Part shown: positions 21,951-33,543 of the stretch, piece by piece
Layout of the letters: the number at the start of each line of letters is the position of its first letter
Numbering within the stretch: position 1 is the first letter of the stretch
From: Neckera pumila
Lineage: Eukaryota > Streptophyta > Bryopsida > Hypnales > Neckeraceae
Assembly: GCA_963969595.1 (NCBI GenBank)
Contig: OZ018409.1
Coordinates: forward strand, 5,594,520 to 5,658,519
Length of the DNA: 64,000 nucleotides
Direction: 5' to 3'
The notes under the pieces: generated by a model
Database searches by the model: none
What the model was told of the DNA's origin: nothing
Seen by the model: the letters and a program-made list of their open reading frames with translations, nothing else
Translations under genes and position numbers: made by a program

Positions 21951-22622
21951 AATATGATGTATTTAATGTACTTTCCACAATATGATCAATAAAAATAGTC
22001 ATTTAAAAATCATGAATCATTTGTCCTTAAATTGGTAGAATTCGAAAACTTTCAATTACACTCTGACACCCTTATAACGTCTACCTTAACTCCCGTCACA
22101 GTGGTCATACTAGGGAGGTGTCTCGCTCTATCTTGGATGAATTTCCACTCTTTTCGATGAATAATTTAAGTTTCATCCGCATTTTGCATGCATTTGCATC
22201 CTCAGGTGTTGCGTCGCAACTTCCTTCGTATCTTCGTCGAACCTCCATCACAGCCCGGGAGGCCGGGAATCCAAGTAACGACGGAACAATACTCAACGTT
22301 CGGCTTGCTCCCCACTCAAATTTGTAGAGAAATATTCTGTCACGTTTTCTAAGTTATACACAGTATATTCACTCCTTCGCCTCCACTCTTCCGTCTTTTA
22401 GTAGACTAAAGCGTACTTTTCATTTCCAAACTACATTAGTGGCCGGCAATAGAGATTTTTTATTTTGGGGAAAATCTGGAAGTAACTTACTTGGAAATGA
22501 TTCAAAAGAAAAAAATGGATTTCCACGGAAAAAGATCGAACTCGACACTCAGACTTCGAATGCATCTTTCAAGTTATTCTTCGACCCGCAAGTGTTGAAC
22601 GCGCTCTGGGTGGGTCATCAGC
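21951..22622 (+). other. Upstream region of the flavin monooxygenase gene
   Basis: Composition shifts from AT-rich to mixed near 22080. No repeat end or gene recognised. Contains 'cagcccgggaggccgggaat' near 22253, a small GC hairpin. Confidence 0.4.
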
Positions 22623-22630
22623 TTTATAAA
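22623..22630 (+). promoter_or_regulatory. Candidate TATA box of the flavin monooxygenase gene
   Basis: 'tttataaa' lies about 210 bp upstream of the ATG at 22842, in a locally suitable context for a plant core promoter. No other strong candidate lies nearer. Confidence 0.45.
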
Positions 22631-22841
22631 TTTCTCTAAATCCAAACCTCGATTCAAACTTTTCGGATCGACTGAACTCACTGCTACAATTGATGCAAAT
22701 CCTAGACTTTCGGACTTCATTGGCTTCTATAGTTTATCAGTGTCGGTAGTTTGCAGTTCGTGTTTCTCATTCAATTCTAGCTTTTCTTTTTTGTACCCTG
22801 GCAGACTCTCACTGGGCTCCTCTGGTAATGCGCACGCATCC

Positions 22842-24693
22842 ATGGACATGGCACGCCCTCAAACGATTCTCATAATTGGCGGCGGCCTCGGCGCCCTCGC
22901 CTTCGCCCAGCTCCTCCGCCACTCCCCCTTCACCTCCACCTACGACGTCCAGATCTTCGAGCGCGACTCCTCCCCGACGCACCGCGGCCAAGGCTACTTA
23001 ATCGGCATCAACGAATCCGGCATGTCCCATCTCTCCCCCATTCCCCAAATCACATCCGTCTTCGACGACATGCCACCCAAACCTTTCGCAGCCGGCTTGG
23101 TCGACGAAGATCTAAATCTCATGTTACAACTGAAGCACGGTCCTGGTCCGGACGGGATCGCCGGTCTCGTCAACCGCTGGAAGCTCCGTTCTGCATTATC
23201 AGAAGGCTTGGCGGTTCAGTGGGGGAAGCGATTCGTCAAGTATGAGGAGTTTGAGACTCACGTGGTGGCGTATTTCGATGACGGGTCAGAAGCGCGCGGG
23301 GATTTGCTGGTGGGAGCGGATGGGGCGAAGTCGAAGGTGAGAGAGCAACGGTGCCCTGCGTTGGGGATAAGGCTGTTGCCGATACTGAACGCGGCGGGAA
23401 CTGTCGGTGTGACTGAGCGTGTTAAAGAGGAGATGCCGAGGATTATGGAGTTGGCGGAGGGAGCTTATTTGAATCGAGCGCTCGCGAAAGAGGGAAACTC
23501 GGTGTTGTGGATGGAGTTTGATGCGCCTGATGGGGAGAGGAAGATTCTTTGGAGTTACTCGTTTCCAGCGGCGACGCCGAACCACGTGTTGGCGAAGGAT
23601 CCCATGCAACTGAAAGAGGTGAGAAGGGGCACAAGGTGGGGAAAGAGAGTGGAGCCCTAATTTATCCAGTTTATGGTGGTTTTGCAGAGTTGCAGGTTTA
23701 AAAAAATTGGGCACCGTGTAATAGTTTAAGATACGCGGCTAATCTTAGACTTGAAGAAGAAGATTGAGAGGTGCAGAGAGAATTCGTAACCCGACTCAAA
23801 AGAGTCAGGTTTGTAAATGGCTAGGGGTTTAGTGAGGGCAGGGACAATTGTGAGGAGGAAACGGTCTAGAGACGAGGGCTCAAGTCTTGTCCATGGTGGA
23901 CAAACCAAAATCGAGAACTGGCGTTTCCTTAAGGGAATCGCAAGCCCCCAAACTAGGATTGTGCCCACTGACAATTTTTCTCTCACCAAATTCCTACTCC
24001 TCTCATAGAGTTTAGGAACATTTGCTATTTTGAAAGCACCTTCGTTATTAATGACTCCCCTAATCGTGCTGTAATTTTGCGAGACCTGTGTTCTGCATTA
24101 AGTGGCAATTCTCAAACAAGACTTGAATTCGAAAGCACTACTAGAGCGCTACTTTTTGGTGAGAAATTGGGTCTCAGGAGAAAAAAGTGAATCTCAAAGT
24201 TAAAGTCTGGCAACCTGATAAACCCTGTTGCTGTACTGTGGTGAAATTTCAGGCGATGGATTCGAAAGCTACAATCTTCGGAAAAGAGCTGGCGAATCTC
24301 ATACAGAGCACGTCAGCTGACGATTACATCCTCGACGCGACGCACGCTCTCAGAGCCACGGTGGCTATGGACAAAAACCCATTGGGGAAGACGACGCGCG
24401 TGACATTACTAGGCGATGCCGCCCACACCATGACGACGCAACGCGGCCTCGGCGCAAACACTGCGTTTGCCGATGCGGCGGATTTGATGCGAGCGTTGAC
24501 GCAGGTAGAAGCTCCGTGGCAGGCTCTAGCGGAATACGAGGAGAAAATGATCAAGCGTGGGTTCGAAGCGATCAAACAGTCCTTGCAAGGCACCGAGATG
24601 ATTCACTTGGTGGGCGTGAAAAGTGTGATTCGGAATGTGGTGATCCGAGCGATTGGTTGGGTGCTCTGGGCAAAGCACCTTGTGCTCGGTTGA
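22842..24693 (+). CDS. FAD-dependent class A (PHBH-type) monooxygenase, 2 exons
   Basis: Exons are 22842-23618 and 24253-24693, joined AAAGAG|GTGAGA ... TTTCAG|GCG in phase 0. The product is 405 residues. All three group hallmarks are present. Residues 10-24 ('LIIGGGLGALAFAQL') form the Rossmann dinucleotide loop, with the ribose-binding acid at E40. 'DLLVGADGAKSKVR' (~154-167) is the DG motif. 'VTLLGDAAHTMTTQRGLGAN' (~309-328) is the GD motif. The family uses FAD and NAD(P)H to hydroxylate or epoxidise organic substrates; the substrate cannot be read. Length fits a single-domain soluble enzyme. The first ATG in a usable position is 22842; upstream frame has only a GTG. No clear targeting peptide. 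Exons are much more GC-rich than surroundings. The closest kin in my memory are microbial and fungal-style enzymes rather than the plant zeaxanthin epoxidase, but this is an impression. Confidence 0.88.
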
Positions 24694-25147
24694 AAATTGC
24701 ACAGCAGTAACTTTGTAATATCAAGCAGAGAACTAGCATTGCATTGATCCGTGAATCAACACTTGTTACTGTACACGATTAAAGTTTTATTGCTGGCACA
24801 AAGCAAATGTCTGTACATTGTCTCACTTAGTCCTATTCACGTCACAGTTTTCTCTGTCTGTGCACTTCGGACAACTTACATGACATTAGGGAGACTTTTA
24901 GTAGTACGTCAGATGAAAGTACTGCACAGTACCGCTGCTACTTCAAAGCCAATTCATAATCATTGTCCTATATTAATGAGAGGAATCTCCTCTCAGTGAT
25001 CTTCAATCCATGTCTCTTGGATATGGGTATAATCTACAACCCCACCTTCGGAGAATAGAGTGCAGAAATAATCATACTTCGAAATATCCTGCTGCTCAAT
25101 GACCGGGAAGGTCCCTGCAAATGTACTGGGATGGTCATAACGGAAGC
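24694..25147. other. Shared 3-prime intergenic region of two convergent genes
   Basis: About 450 bp between the monooxygenase stop and the methionine gamma-lyase stop on the other strand. It should contain both transcript ends. No other gene. Confidence 0.5.
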
Positions 25148-27184
25148 TCAATCCTTGCCCTTGGCGCTGTCTGGAACAAGTTTCAGCGCTGTGAGAGCGT
25201 CCAGGAGTTGCGACCATCGCTTCTCCGCAGAGCCTGTCAACCCTATCGACATCCGAACGAGACCTGCAGAGATGCCAGCCGAGTCTCGCTCCTCCTTGCT
25301 GAGCTCACTGCTGGTGCTGGACCCCGAGCACGACATGAGCGTGTCGTGATATCCAAGGCTGACGGCCATCAATCCGAACTGAGACACGTTTTGCAAGTGC
25401 CGCATGAGGTCATTCGCTCTGTCCGTGGTTTTCAAATCCAGGCAAAGCATTCCCCCAAACCCGTAGCCTTCGTTCAGAAGCTCCTCCATGAGGTTATGTT
25501 GAGGATGCTCCTCCAAGCCTGGGTAAATCACGTCCATGCCCAGCCGTTTCAGTTTCCTGGAATAAAACATTGCCCGGTTACAATGCTCCTTCATGCGCAA
25601 CTCCAAATGGGGAAGTCGCATGGCAAGATTGAATGCCACTTGAGGATTCATTGTTGGCCCAAGAAGCATGATCGCGCCTTGATGTAAGCCCATCATCGAG
25701 GAGATGAGGTCGGCCGGACCGCAGACTGCCCCTGCTATGATGTCGCTGGAGCCACTGATGAATTTCGTCATGCTGTGAACAACCACATCCGCGCCATGAC
25801 GAACCGGAGATATGATGATCGGCGAGAATGTGTTGTCTACTACAACCTTCACGCCGTTCTCATGAGCTATGCCTGCAGGAACAAGTGATGAACATATCAA
25901 ATGAAAAGGAAGGAAGAGGATACTGAAATATTCAAGTTTGGGATCTGATCTGGTCTCCTACAATGACAATGACCCCAATTGCTCAAAGCAGACTCATCTG
26001 CTCATAAACTTGCCTAGACTTCATAGTAGCAATCTGTGTAATCTAAATGACAATAGCCACCGATCTTTGGGCGGAAATGGGGTTGTTTATAGTGCTCTAC
26101 AACCTCCTTGTCTGAAATTGTTCTCAAAAGTTCACAGTGAAAAAAAATCTGTTCTCAAGAGGTTTGGCTTTTGTATCCAAAGACCTCTCCGCTGCTCTAC
26201 ATATCTCCCAAATATCACACATGTCTCAAATCTCAAACAATGATAGGAAACAACTTTCCGGAATGAAAATTTTCAAATTGAGCCCAGAAAATACATACCT
26301 GCCAGGATTGGGATGTTCGCCACATTCAACTGCGGATTCGACACAGATTCGAAATACAACACCTTGGTAGAGGGCTTGATAGCGTCCCTAACTGAACGAA
26401 AATCTCCAACATCAACGAAAGAAGTGGTAATGTTGGACGTTCGTGGAAGAAAATGGGCTAAGAAAGCATACGTGCCACCATATAAGCAATTTGAGGCCAC
26501 AATGTGGTCACCGGAGCTGCAGAGTTGCATTAGCGCGCAGGATATCGCTGACATTCCACTGGCGGTACAGTAAGCGGCTTGCGTTCCTTCCATTGCTGCC
26601 ATTTGCCTTGACAAGTTCAGCACCGTCGGGTTGTAATGTCTACATGAAATTCCATTTTAGGGTTAGCAAGCACTCAATCATCCGAATTGAAATTACATGG
26701 AAAAAAATGGTGTATGTACTTAAGTAGAAATTTAATTCGCATGGTGAAGCAGCACTTCGCTTTAAAACTGTAATATCAGAACCAGAAAAAAACCCTTACA
26801 TGACTGGCCACTCTTATGCTTTCACAATCCTTAAAATGTCCATAAATCGATGCAAGTGAAAGGATACACACAATGTACAGATTCCGAGTCGAAGCATGCA
26901 CACCTGCTATAGATGTAGAAATCTCGGTCCGGACCAAGCTTCCCTTCAAACAACTTGCTCATGGTCTCCGGTTCCATCACTGTGAAAGTGGTGGAAGCTT
27001 CAATAGACATGTTGACGCCACCATGTTCACCAAACTCGCGACGCATAGTCGCCAAACCTTGAACGGGATCCATCCATTTCCTCAGCACCTCGCTGTTTAT
27101 CTTTACGTCCTCGTCCGCCTCCTCCCGGATGCGTTTCTGCCCAATGATCCCGTTCACTCCCGACTTCGCATCTATGCTGTCCAT
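25148..27184 (-). CDS. MGL: Methionine gamma-lyase, 3 exons
   Basis: Exons on the minus strand are 27184-26904, 26639-26299 and 25872-25148, with consistent GT-AG borders and phases. The product is 448 residues, against about 440 for Arabidopsis MGL. It is a PLP enzyme of the Cys/Met-metabolism family that splits L-methionine into methanethiol, 2-oxobutyrate and ammonia, feeding isoleucine synthesis. Visible landmarks are 'FGEHGGVNMSIEAS' (~51-64), 'DFYIYSRHYNPTVLNLSRQM' (~88-107), 'YCTASGMSAIS' (~117-127), 'VVVDNTFSP' (~217-225), and the PLP lysine K244 in 'DVVVHSMTKFISGSSD'. Others are 'LGPTMNPQVAF' and 'SCSGSSTSSEL'. The 'FGEHGGVNMSIEAS' block and the SGSSTSSEL tail separate plant MGL from cystathionine gamma-synthase and beta-lyase. 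A TTG-started extension upstream of 27184 is not needed. No plastid transit peptide, so cytosolic, as for known plant MGL. Confidence 0.95.
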
Positions 27185-28790
27185 GACGGCGGAGGTCCTA
27201 GCGCAACAATGAATTGAAGAAGGCAAGCCAGCAATAGATAGAAACTAAAGACTACGCGAGCATAATCACGAACTTCTGCTCGACCTGGCCACTATGGTCA
27301 TCCCTGTACAGTACAACAACAGCAAATGTGTACGGTTCAGTCTCAAAGAGGAAAAGCAAGAGAGTTTAGGACCGAGCTGACAATAAACTACAGGGGAAAT
27401 TTGCGCAGGCACAAACACAACAAGAGCTGTATGAAAAGACAGGGAAAAAATGTGAGATTGCTTGTTTGTCAATAATGTAGCCCTTTCAGCAGAAAATTTC
27501 AGGAGAACGTGCAAGGTTCCCAACAATCCTACCCACCAATCCCTTTCAAATCGAAAGCTCCAGATACTGCAGTATCCACGTCACACATGAGATCTGTCAC
27601 TTTCCTATGGCGGTTATGGTACCCCGCGTGGCTGGCGTACCGATTTCAAAGGTGGGTTCGTGCAATCAAGCAAACACAGAAAGCCGCAGAATCCCGTCGA
27701 ACGAAAGATTGTTTTTTATTTGTACCACGCTTTTCTGTTGATCGTAAACTGGAGCTAAAGTGACAGGCAACGCACAGCAAGATTACTACACGACCCACAA
27801 CACGATCACAAAAAGGTGGCAAAAGAAGGAGACGTCCCATATTTCCACGAAAAACTCGTGGTGGAACCAAAATCGTACCAAGAATTAATAGCAGAAATTC
27901 TGCACCGTCAGTAGTCTGGTAACGACCAATAACCACCAACGAAAAAGACGAGGGAATACATGCATACCAACCCTCCGGCAATTCCAAGAAACGAGTCCAC
28001 GACACAAATGCCTACATCTCTACCCTCAATCTCACCATCACACCCTTCGCACATCCCTGATACACCCCAACACGCTCCGAAATCAGTTCTACACTTTCTA
28101 AACTCATATCTCACAACCTATCCCCCAAGCCTATTTAGAGAAATTACACCCGAAATACTGACGAGACCTTCCCGAGGACCTTCACACCCTCACAAGCCTG
28201 CAACCCCGCTAGCTCAACAAAAGCAAACAATCCACTCGATCCACTCGCGCCGCTCCCACCAACATCAACATGCGCGAACAATTTTTCTCAAAGAAACTTC
28301 ACACAACGGCCCTCCGATCCCTCAGACACTCGAATTCCACCACTACCTTTGGCAACAACGAAGACACAACCTCCAAAGGAATAATCAATGACCCGCTCCG
28401 GTCCGATCCAGCCCCAGCTAGATCCAGCAGACACCCGGCCCCCAAAAAATATCAAGAGCTCCCACCTTTGAATTGCACCGCGATCATATATATGCATCCC
28501 CTTCCACAAAAACAGAGTGCGTGAGGGACCAAACGCAAACGGAGCTCAGCAAACGGTGGTCACGATGAAGGCGAAGGTGTGCATGCAGCAGCAAATCTGG
28601 AGATGCAGCAAAATGAAGAATTGAAGCTACAAAAGGAATGTGCTCAGCCGCCTTCTACCGCAAAGCGTTGTACTCTCAATATCACCTGAAAAGAGACAAC
28701 CTGCTTGTCCTCCAAATCTTAAAAAATTTAAAAATATTAAAAATTTAAAAAAAATTTAAAAAAACAAGAGTGGACCCCCATTTAATACAG
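27185..28790 (-). other. Upstream region of methionine gamma-lyase
   Basis: Mixed composition, with strand asymmetry at 27960-28450 (C/A-rich on the + strand, so G/T-rich on the gene strand). A TATA-like 'catatatatg' at 28485-28494 reads toward the gene on the minus strand, and would require a long leader or a leader intron. No open frame has codon-like support. Confidence 0.4.
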
Positions 28791-29100
28791 CTTTTAACAC
28801 ACCCAAATATATGGTACCGGGTATACGTTGATATGGATATGCATACGGACATATGGGTACAGCGGATGATTACGGGATACAAATGTTGACACTCAAGTAC
28901 AAATATGACATATGGGTATAAGGTAAATGACCCCATTACGGTAAAATGGTCCATGATGGACACTTAATGATCCCATTGTGATTTTTCAGACTACAATTAA
29001 TGTCTTACATGGTAGTTATGGAGTAATTATTGACCTCAATAGGTACTTCCAACTTTTTAGTATAAAATTTTTTATAAAAATTGATTTTTTAGGTCTTCTA
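28791..29100. repeat. Degenerate 'gatatgg/catatgg' repeat region
   Basis: Irregular words such as 'tgatatggatatgcatacgg', 'acatatgggtacag' and 'gacatatgggtataag' recur. A similar 'acatatggatacgg' is at 29398-29415. Non-coding, origin unknown. Confidence 0.4.
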
Positions 29101-29124
29101 TGATTGAAAATGTTGTGACTACAT

Positions 29125-29360
29125 TGTGTAGGAAGATGACCATATTGGATTCAGATTTTGTTGGTCATGAGGTGGCCTACAGCTCCCTATGGGCTAGTCA
29201 CTTCAAAAATTCAGAACTAATTCATACTTGGTCCAAAAAATATAATTTCAAATGCCTACACTGTCTCTCACACTTATCTTTGTGTGGGAAAAAATTTGAA
29301 TTTTTTTAGCAATGGCATGAGGGTAGACTCCAAAGCTTGACCACAATGGGCTGGTTTACC
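29125..29360 (+). repeat. Inverted-repeat partner of 30540-30775
   Basis: 'gatgaccatattgga', 'cacttcaaaaattca' and terminal 'aatgggctgg' align in order with the reverse complement of 30540-30775 ('gatgaccattgtaga', 'cacttcaaaaattt', 'aatgggctgg'). These are either arms of a decayed 1.65-kb element enclosing 29360-30540, or two copies of one short repeat in opposite orientation. Confidence 0.55.
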
Positions 29361-30029
29361 TTAGTATGTGGTGTATATTTGGACAAGGTGTACGTATAGG
29401 ACATATGGATACGGCATGAACTCACATATTCCATAGCAATTGTTATTACGCTTGTAAACAGAAAATACACATGATTTGGAGGTGATGAAAGATGAATGTA
29501 GAATTTTTATTCTTATTTTCTAATGGGGGTTATGAAAAAAAAATTAAAATATTTGGACTATCCACTCAAAAGGCACACCCCATTGATGAGCCTCTAATAA
29601 GACCTCTATGATCACGTTTTTCTTGGTGCATCTATTATTTTCTGATTTAGAGGTAATGACTAGTAAACAAAAATATTTTGACTATCTGCTCAAAAGAGAC
29701 GCCCCATAGAGCCTGTAATAACATGGACACACAACAAATCACACCCTTCTTAATTAAACCCACCACCATCACTCTGCACTAAACATCTCCCAAATCAATA
29801 TATACCTATGTGCAAGGTAAACTAAACAATTTCAGAACATGTACCAAGGTGAGAAACTTTGACCCTTTCTAACTTTTGCATGCAACATCCAAATGTTGCA
29901 TTCTTTGGTGCGTTGGAACCTCCGCTTTCACTTGCCAACAAGGAAAAATATGAAAAAATTTTATGAGTTTAATAATAGTAACTAAGGCACAGTAGCAAAA
30001 TGTGGCGGTTTTGAGACCTCTTCCTCGTT

Positions 30030-30540
30030 TCATTTTTTTTTTTTTTTTTTCTCTGCTACGGGATTCTCTGGATTTAGGTCACTGGCCAAGACGGGGTCGG
30101 TTCTGGCGTGCCTTCCGTGGGAGGATGGGAAGGCTCCATGCCGCCATGACGGGACGTCGAGAAGCTCCATAGCCAACGAACTTACCGTATTCGTAACTTA
30201 CGGAAAGGCGTCGGTCCGTGAGCGGGAAGGAGGCTGGTGCTGTGTCTTAGTTGGTGCCAGCATGGCATGCTGACTAGGCATCGTTGGGTTCCACATCGAT
30301 CTGACGTGGCCGTCGTGCTAGAGAGTGCGGGGTTACAGTTGTGGCCTTGACTGGGATCAGTCTCACTGGACGACGAGTTCCAAGTGCCACGTGCGATGAG
30401 AGGGGGAATCGGCCGGTCATGGGACTGGTGTAATTATAAGGGGAGCCTTTCCACGTACATGCTTGCATGGTAATGGACTGTCACTAGTCACTAGTCACTA
30501 GTCACTACTGTACAGGTACTGTATGTGACTGTAGGTTAAC
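30030..30540. other. GC-rich island after a poly-T tract, no gene recognised
   Basis: A 20-base poly-T at about 30031-30051 is followed by about 430 bp of GC-rich sequence, unlike the flanks. It contains 'gacgtcgagaagctcc', 'cttaccgtattcgtaactta', a TATA-like 'ataaggggagcc' at 30435, and ends in a short (tcactag)n run at 30481-30507. There is no protein frame with support. It may be an LTR or promoter remnant from a retroelement, or unique regulatory DNA. Confidence 0.4.
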
Positions 30541-30775
30541 CAGCCCATTACTGGTTTTGCCCTGATGGCATCCATCCGTTGAAAAAGTTTCCATTTTTTC
30601 CCCCATATAAATGCCAATGTGAACATTGGGAAGACCAATTGAATTTATTTATTTTTTGGGGGGAGAAATTATGAATTTGGTACAAATTTTTGAAGTGTGC
30701 TGCCCAAAAGAGTCTGTAGACTTCCCCAATATTAACAAAAAAGTGCATCTACAATGGTCATCTTAGAGTATATTT
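30540..30775 (-). repeat. Inverted-repeat partner of 29125-29360
   Basis: Begins 'ccagcccatt' and runs to 'acaatggtcatctt', complementary in order to 29125-29360, with many differences. Confidence 0.55.
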
Positions 30776-31709
30776 TCACTGATAGGACTGGAGCTCCTAA
30801 ATTGGAGTCTCGTTGCACTTGACCACCATGTTGTGCCTCTAGCATCCCTTCCTACCTTCAACCTGGAATGTTTTAAAATGAAGACCTAGAGGGCCTATAA
30901 TGTCAATCGAAGGAATTCAATATTATTTAGCAAAAAGACAAGGTTTGGGCTATGGTTTTGGTGATAGTTCTTTGAAGTTTTGGCTCCTGCATTTTGTACA
31001 TTTCCTATGGTGAGAAGTATGCCCAAGTACAATGATGTTCATAGTTGAAGCTATGAAAATGTAGATTGTCATATTAAATTCTAAGGAGCTAGGAACTGAA
31101 GACTGAGCCCAATGGAAACCAAATGAAGGGTTCAGGCCGTCTTATAGTGTCAATCTAGCATTCTAGCTTCTACTCTCGTTCTAGTTGCTAGCCCTTCGAC
31201 TAGCCAATGGAAACAGGCCTTTAGTCACCTAAAATAGTCACAATATTCCTAAGATGGACACAACACGAAGGCCTTAAAAAGTCACTTTTTGTGATCATCA
31301 ATATACTTGAAAGGTGGGAGGTCCTATAGCAATCACTATTCACTCTATCACCATCATTCAAAACATTAATTGCGGTTGCCAATTCAACTCAATGTAGTCC
31401 AAATTTCATTTATTGAAAAATAGGCTGCCATTGGTTGGTACAAGATTACAATGGGTCATTCCCTATGTGTGTCATGGGTGTTTTGCCTATCATAGTGTAG
31501 TTTATCTTATATGATGGTTACTTCGTTCAAAATTGATTTGTATCGATTCAAAATTCATACTTTATTGTATGGCCTTGATCTAAAAGTGTCAATTTTTGCC
31601 AAAAGCATATTTCAATCCTTTTTCATTTAACTGGTCTTATTTTATTAAGCTAATGAAATGAATCTTATCAGGTCCATTCCTACTTCAACTTGTATAGAAT
31701 GACTTATTG

Positions 31710-31712
<3 letters not shown>
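30776..31712. other. AT-rich intergenic stretch, no gene recognised
   Basis: No coding frame, RNA gene or recognised repeat terminus. Confidence 0.45.

Positions 31713-31788
<76 letters not shown>
31713..31788. repeat. (AT)n microsatellite, about 38 units
   Basis: An uninterrupted AT dinucleotide run of 76 bp. Likely hypervariable in length. Confidence 0.97.
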
Positions 31789-31791
<3 letters not shown>

Positions 31792-31904
31792 TATGCTTAT
31801 AGTTTGTTTTGTTTTTTGAAATACTGAATGACTTTAAAATTTGGTTTACATTTGTTATTTAGCACTTCTTATTATAATGTACTTCTAATGTGTAGACTAA
31901 TATA

Positions 31905-32530
31905 TTCTCGGGGCTTTGGGCTAGTATCTATGATCTCAATTTTTAGTAAATTTTTTGAAACTTTTATTAAAGATAGAAAAATTGATTAGCCTTTTGGTAA
32001 TATAATTTTTATTTCAATGGGTGCCCAGGAGCAAAAGTTATGCTACAATAAATCCAAAATAGGTGAGGGTACGCAACAAAAATCAAACACAAAAAATCAA
32101 AATAATTGAATTTTATATAGAATATGTTTTATCTATTTGGAAAGATTTGATTCATTCCGTTTGGATAAGCGACGTGAAAGTTGTGAAGCTTCTTGTTCTA
32201 CGGGCAATTTGTTAGCAAATTCTTGAAAAAATAAGGTATTAGATCCGCTTATAGACTCAATTGAAACAATTATTATAAAAAAAAGTTGCACATGGATTAG
32301 TTTGCCATTTCTAGAACAATATCATGGTTGGGATTTGGGTATTCAATTAACTCCATTTTAGAGCTATCAACAATTTAGTTTTTCCATCTATCATGTATCT
32401 ACTTCAAGTTAACAATTTTTAAAAGAATGAAATCAAGGGGAGGGGGGGGGGGGGAATTTGTTTTTCAAACTTTCAACGCAATTCTTCTACATAAAAAACT
32501 TGACAATTCACAATTTTAGTACCAAAAATT
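31905..32530 (+). repeat. TTAA-family element, 5-prime portion, truncated
   Basis: 'tttttgaaacttttattaaagatagaaaaattgatt' onward matches subfamily A interiors, through 'attaacaatttttaaaagaatg' to a poly-G tract of about 16 bases (32439-32455). Neither terminal TTAA is intact. It is followed at once by another family member. Confidence 0.55.
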
Positions 32531-32535
32531 TACGT

Positions 32536-33543
32536 TTAACCCCTAAAGGACAAAACAAATTTTGGGCAGCTCACTATGAACGAAGTTTTTATTTTTTTTC
32601 TTTGAAAATTTCACAAAGCATGTGCCCAAGGAGTAGCTTTAAGGTACAACAATTTTCATAACTTTTGATTACACGTTAAAAAGTTATTGCGTGATATGTG
32701 GTTTTCGTTACTTGGCGGGCAGCTTGGGCAGCTCAAAAAACTTCTTTAAAAATCACTTTTTTGAAAAATGAAAAGTTGGAAGTGGTTCTAGATAAATATT
32801 TAAGAGTGGAAAAGTTTGAGTCACTCCATTTTGTTTAATGAGGTGAGAGTTATTAGGAATTCTAGTTTGTGGGTAGGTTTGGAATCCAGGTTTAGAGTCA
32901 AGTTGCAAAATAAATTGATTTCTTTATTTTAATCTCTAAGTGGTTCAGGGGCCGCATTATGCCCTCAACATTCATACATGGCCCTTATTCTCCAAATTCC
33001 TTGAAATATTGGCCAAATATGTGAACTACAAAATTGAAGATAAAACAACCCTTGATTTTTTGTTGTTTCTAGACAAATATTGTGACACTTGCTGTTGAAC
33101 TGAGAGGTAAGTTGTTGAACATGTTCACGTGTGCATTTATAGAGAATTTGTATATTACTTCTACTATGGCCATATATGCCTGTCCCTTGTGTCCACATCT
33201 GCCATGACCGGATACATGGCACGCATCCAGCAAAAAAAAATTCTAAAAAATGGACAGTAAATCATTCACATGCAAGGTTGTGTATACTGTATTTAGGCAA
33301 TGCACAGATTTATCGAAGACACCCAAAACCAATTATAGGGGAAAAGATTATATCTTGTCACTGATATAGTCAAAGTTTATTAAATTCATTCCAAATATTC
33401 TCATACAAAAGTAGTGCAAGGTCCTACAAATAAATATGCAAAAGAAACATTCAAATGTTTAAATTTTTTGTTATTTGCTTTGAAAATGGCAATTTTGAGT
33501 GGTTTTTGACAAAAAGAAATGGCCTTGGGACTTCAAAGGTTAA
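32536..33543 (+). repeat. TTAA-bounded element, full copy (subfamily B)
   Basis: Starts TTAACCCCTAAAGGAC and ends 'ggacttcaaaggttaa'. The 5-prime half differs from subfamily A: no GC hairpin, but 'gggcagctcactatgaacga' and 'caaggagtagctttaaggt', shared with 38043 and 53828. Internal AT DNA includes 'gacaaatattgtgaca'. No gene. Confidence 0.8.

Noticed and set aside
23286..23714. 142-residue frame antisense to the monooxygenase
   Set aside because: A shadow frame of the GC-rich exon.
27960..28391. 143-residue proline/histidine-rich frame
   Set aside because: Low-complexity product of a C/A-rich strand in the likely leader region of methionine gamma-lyase; no ATG context or splice support.
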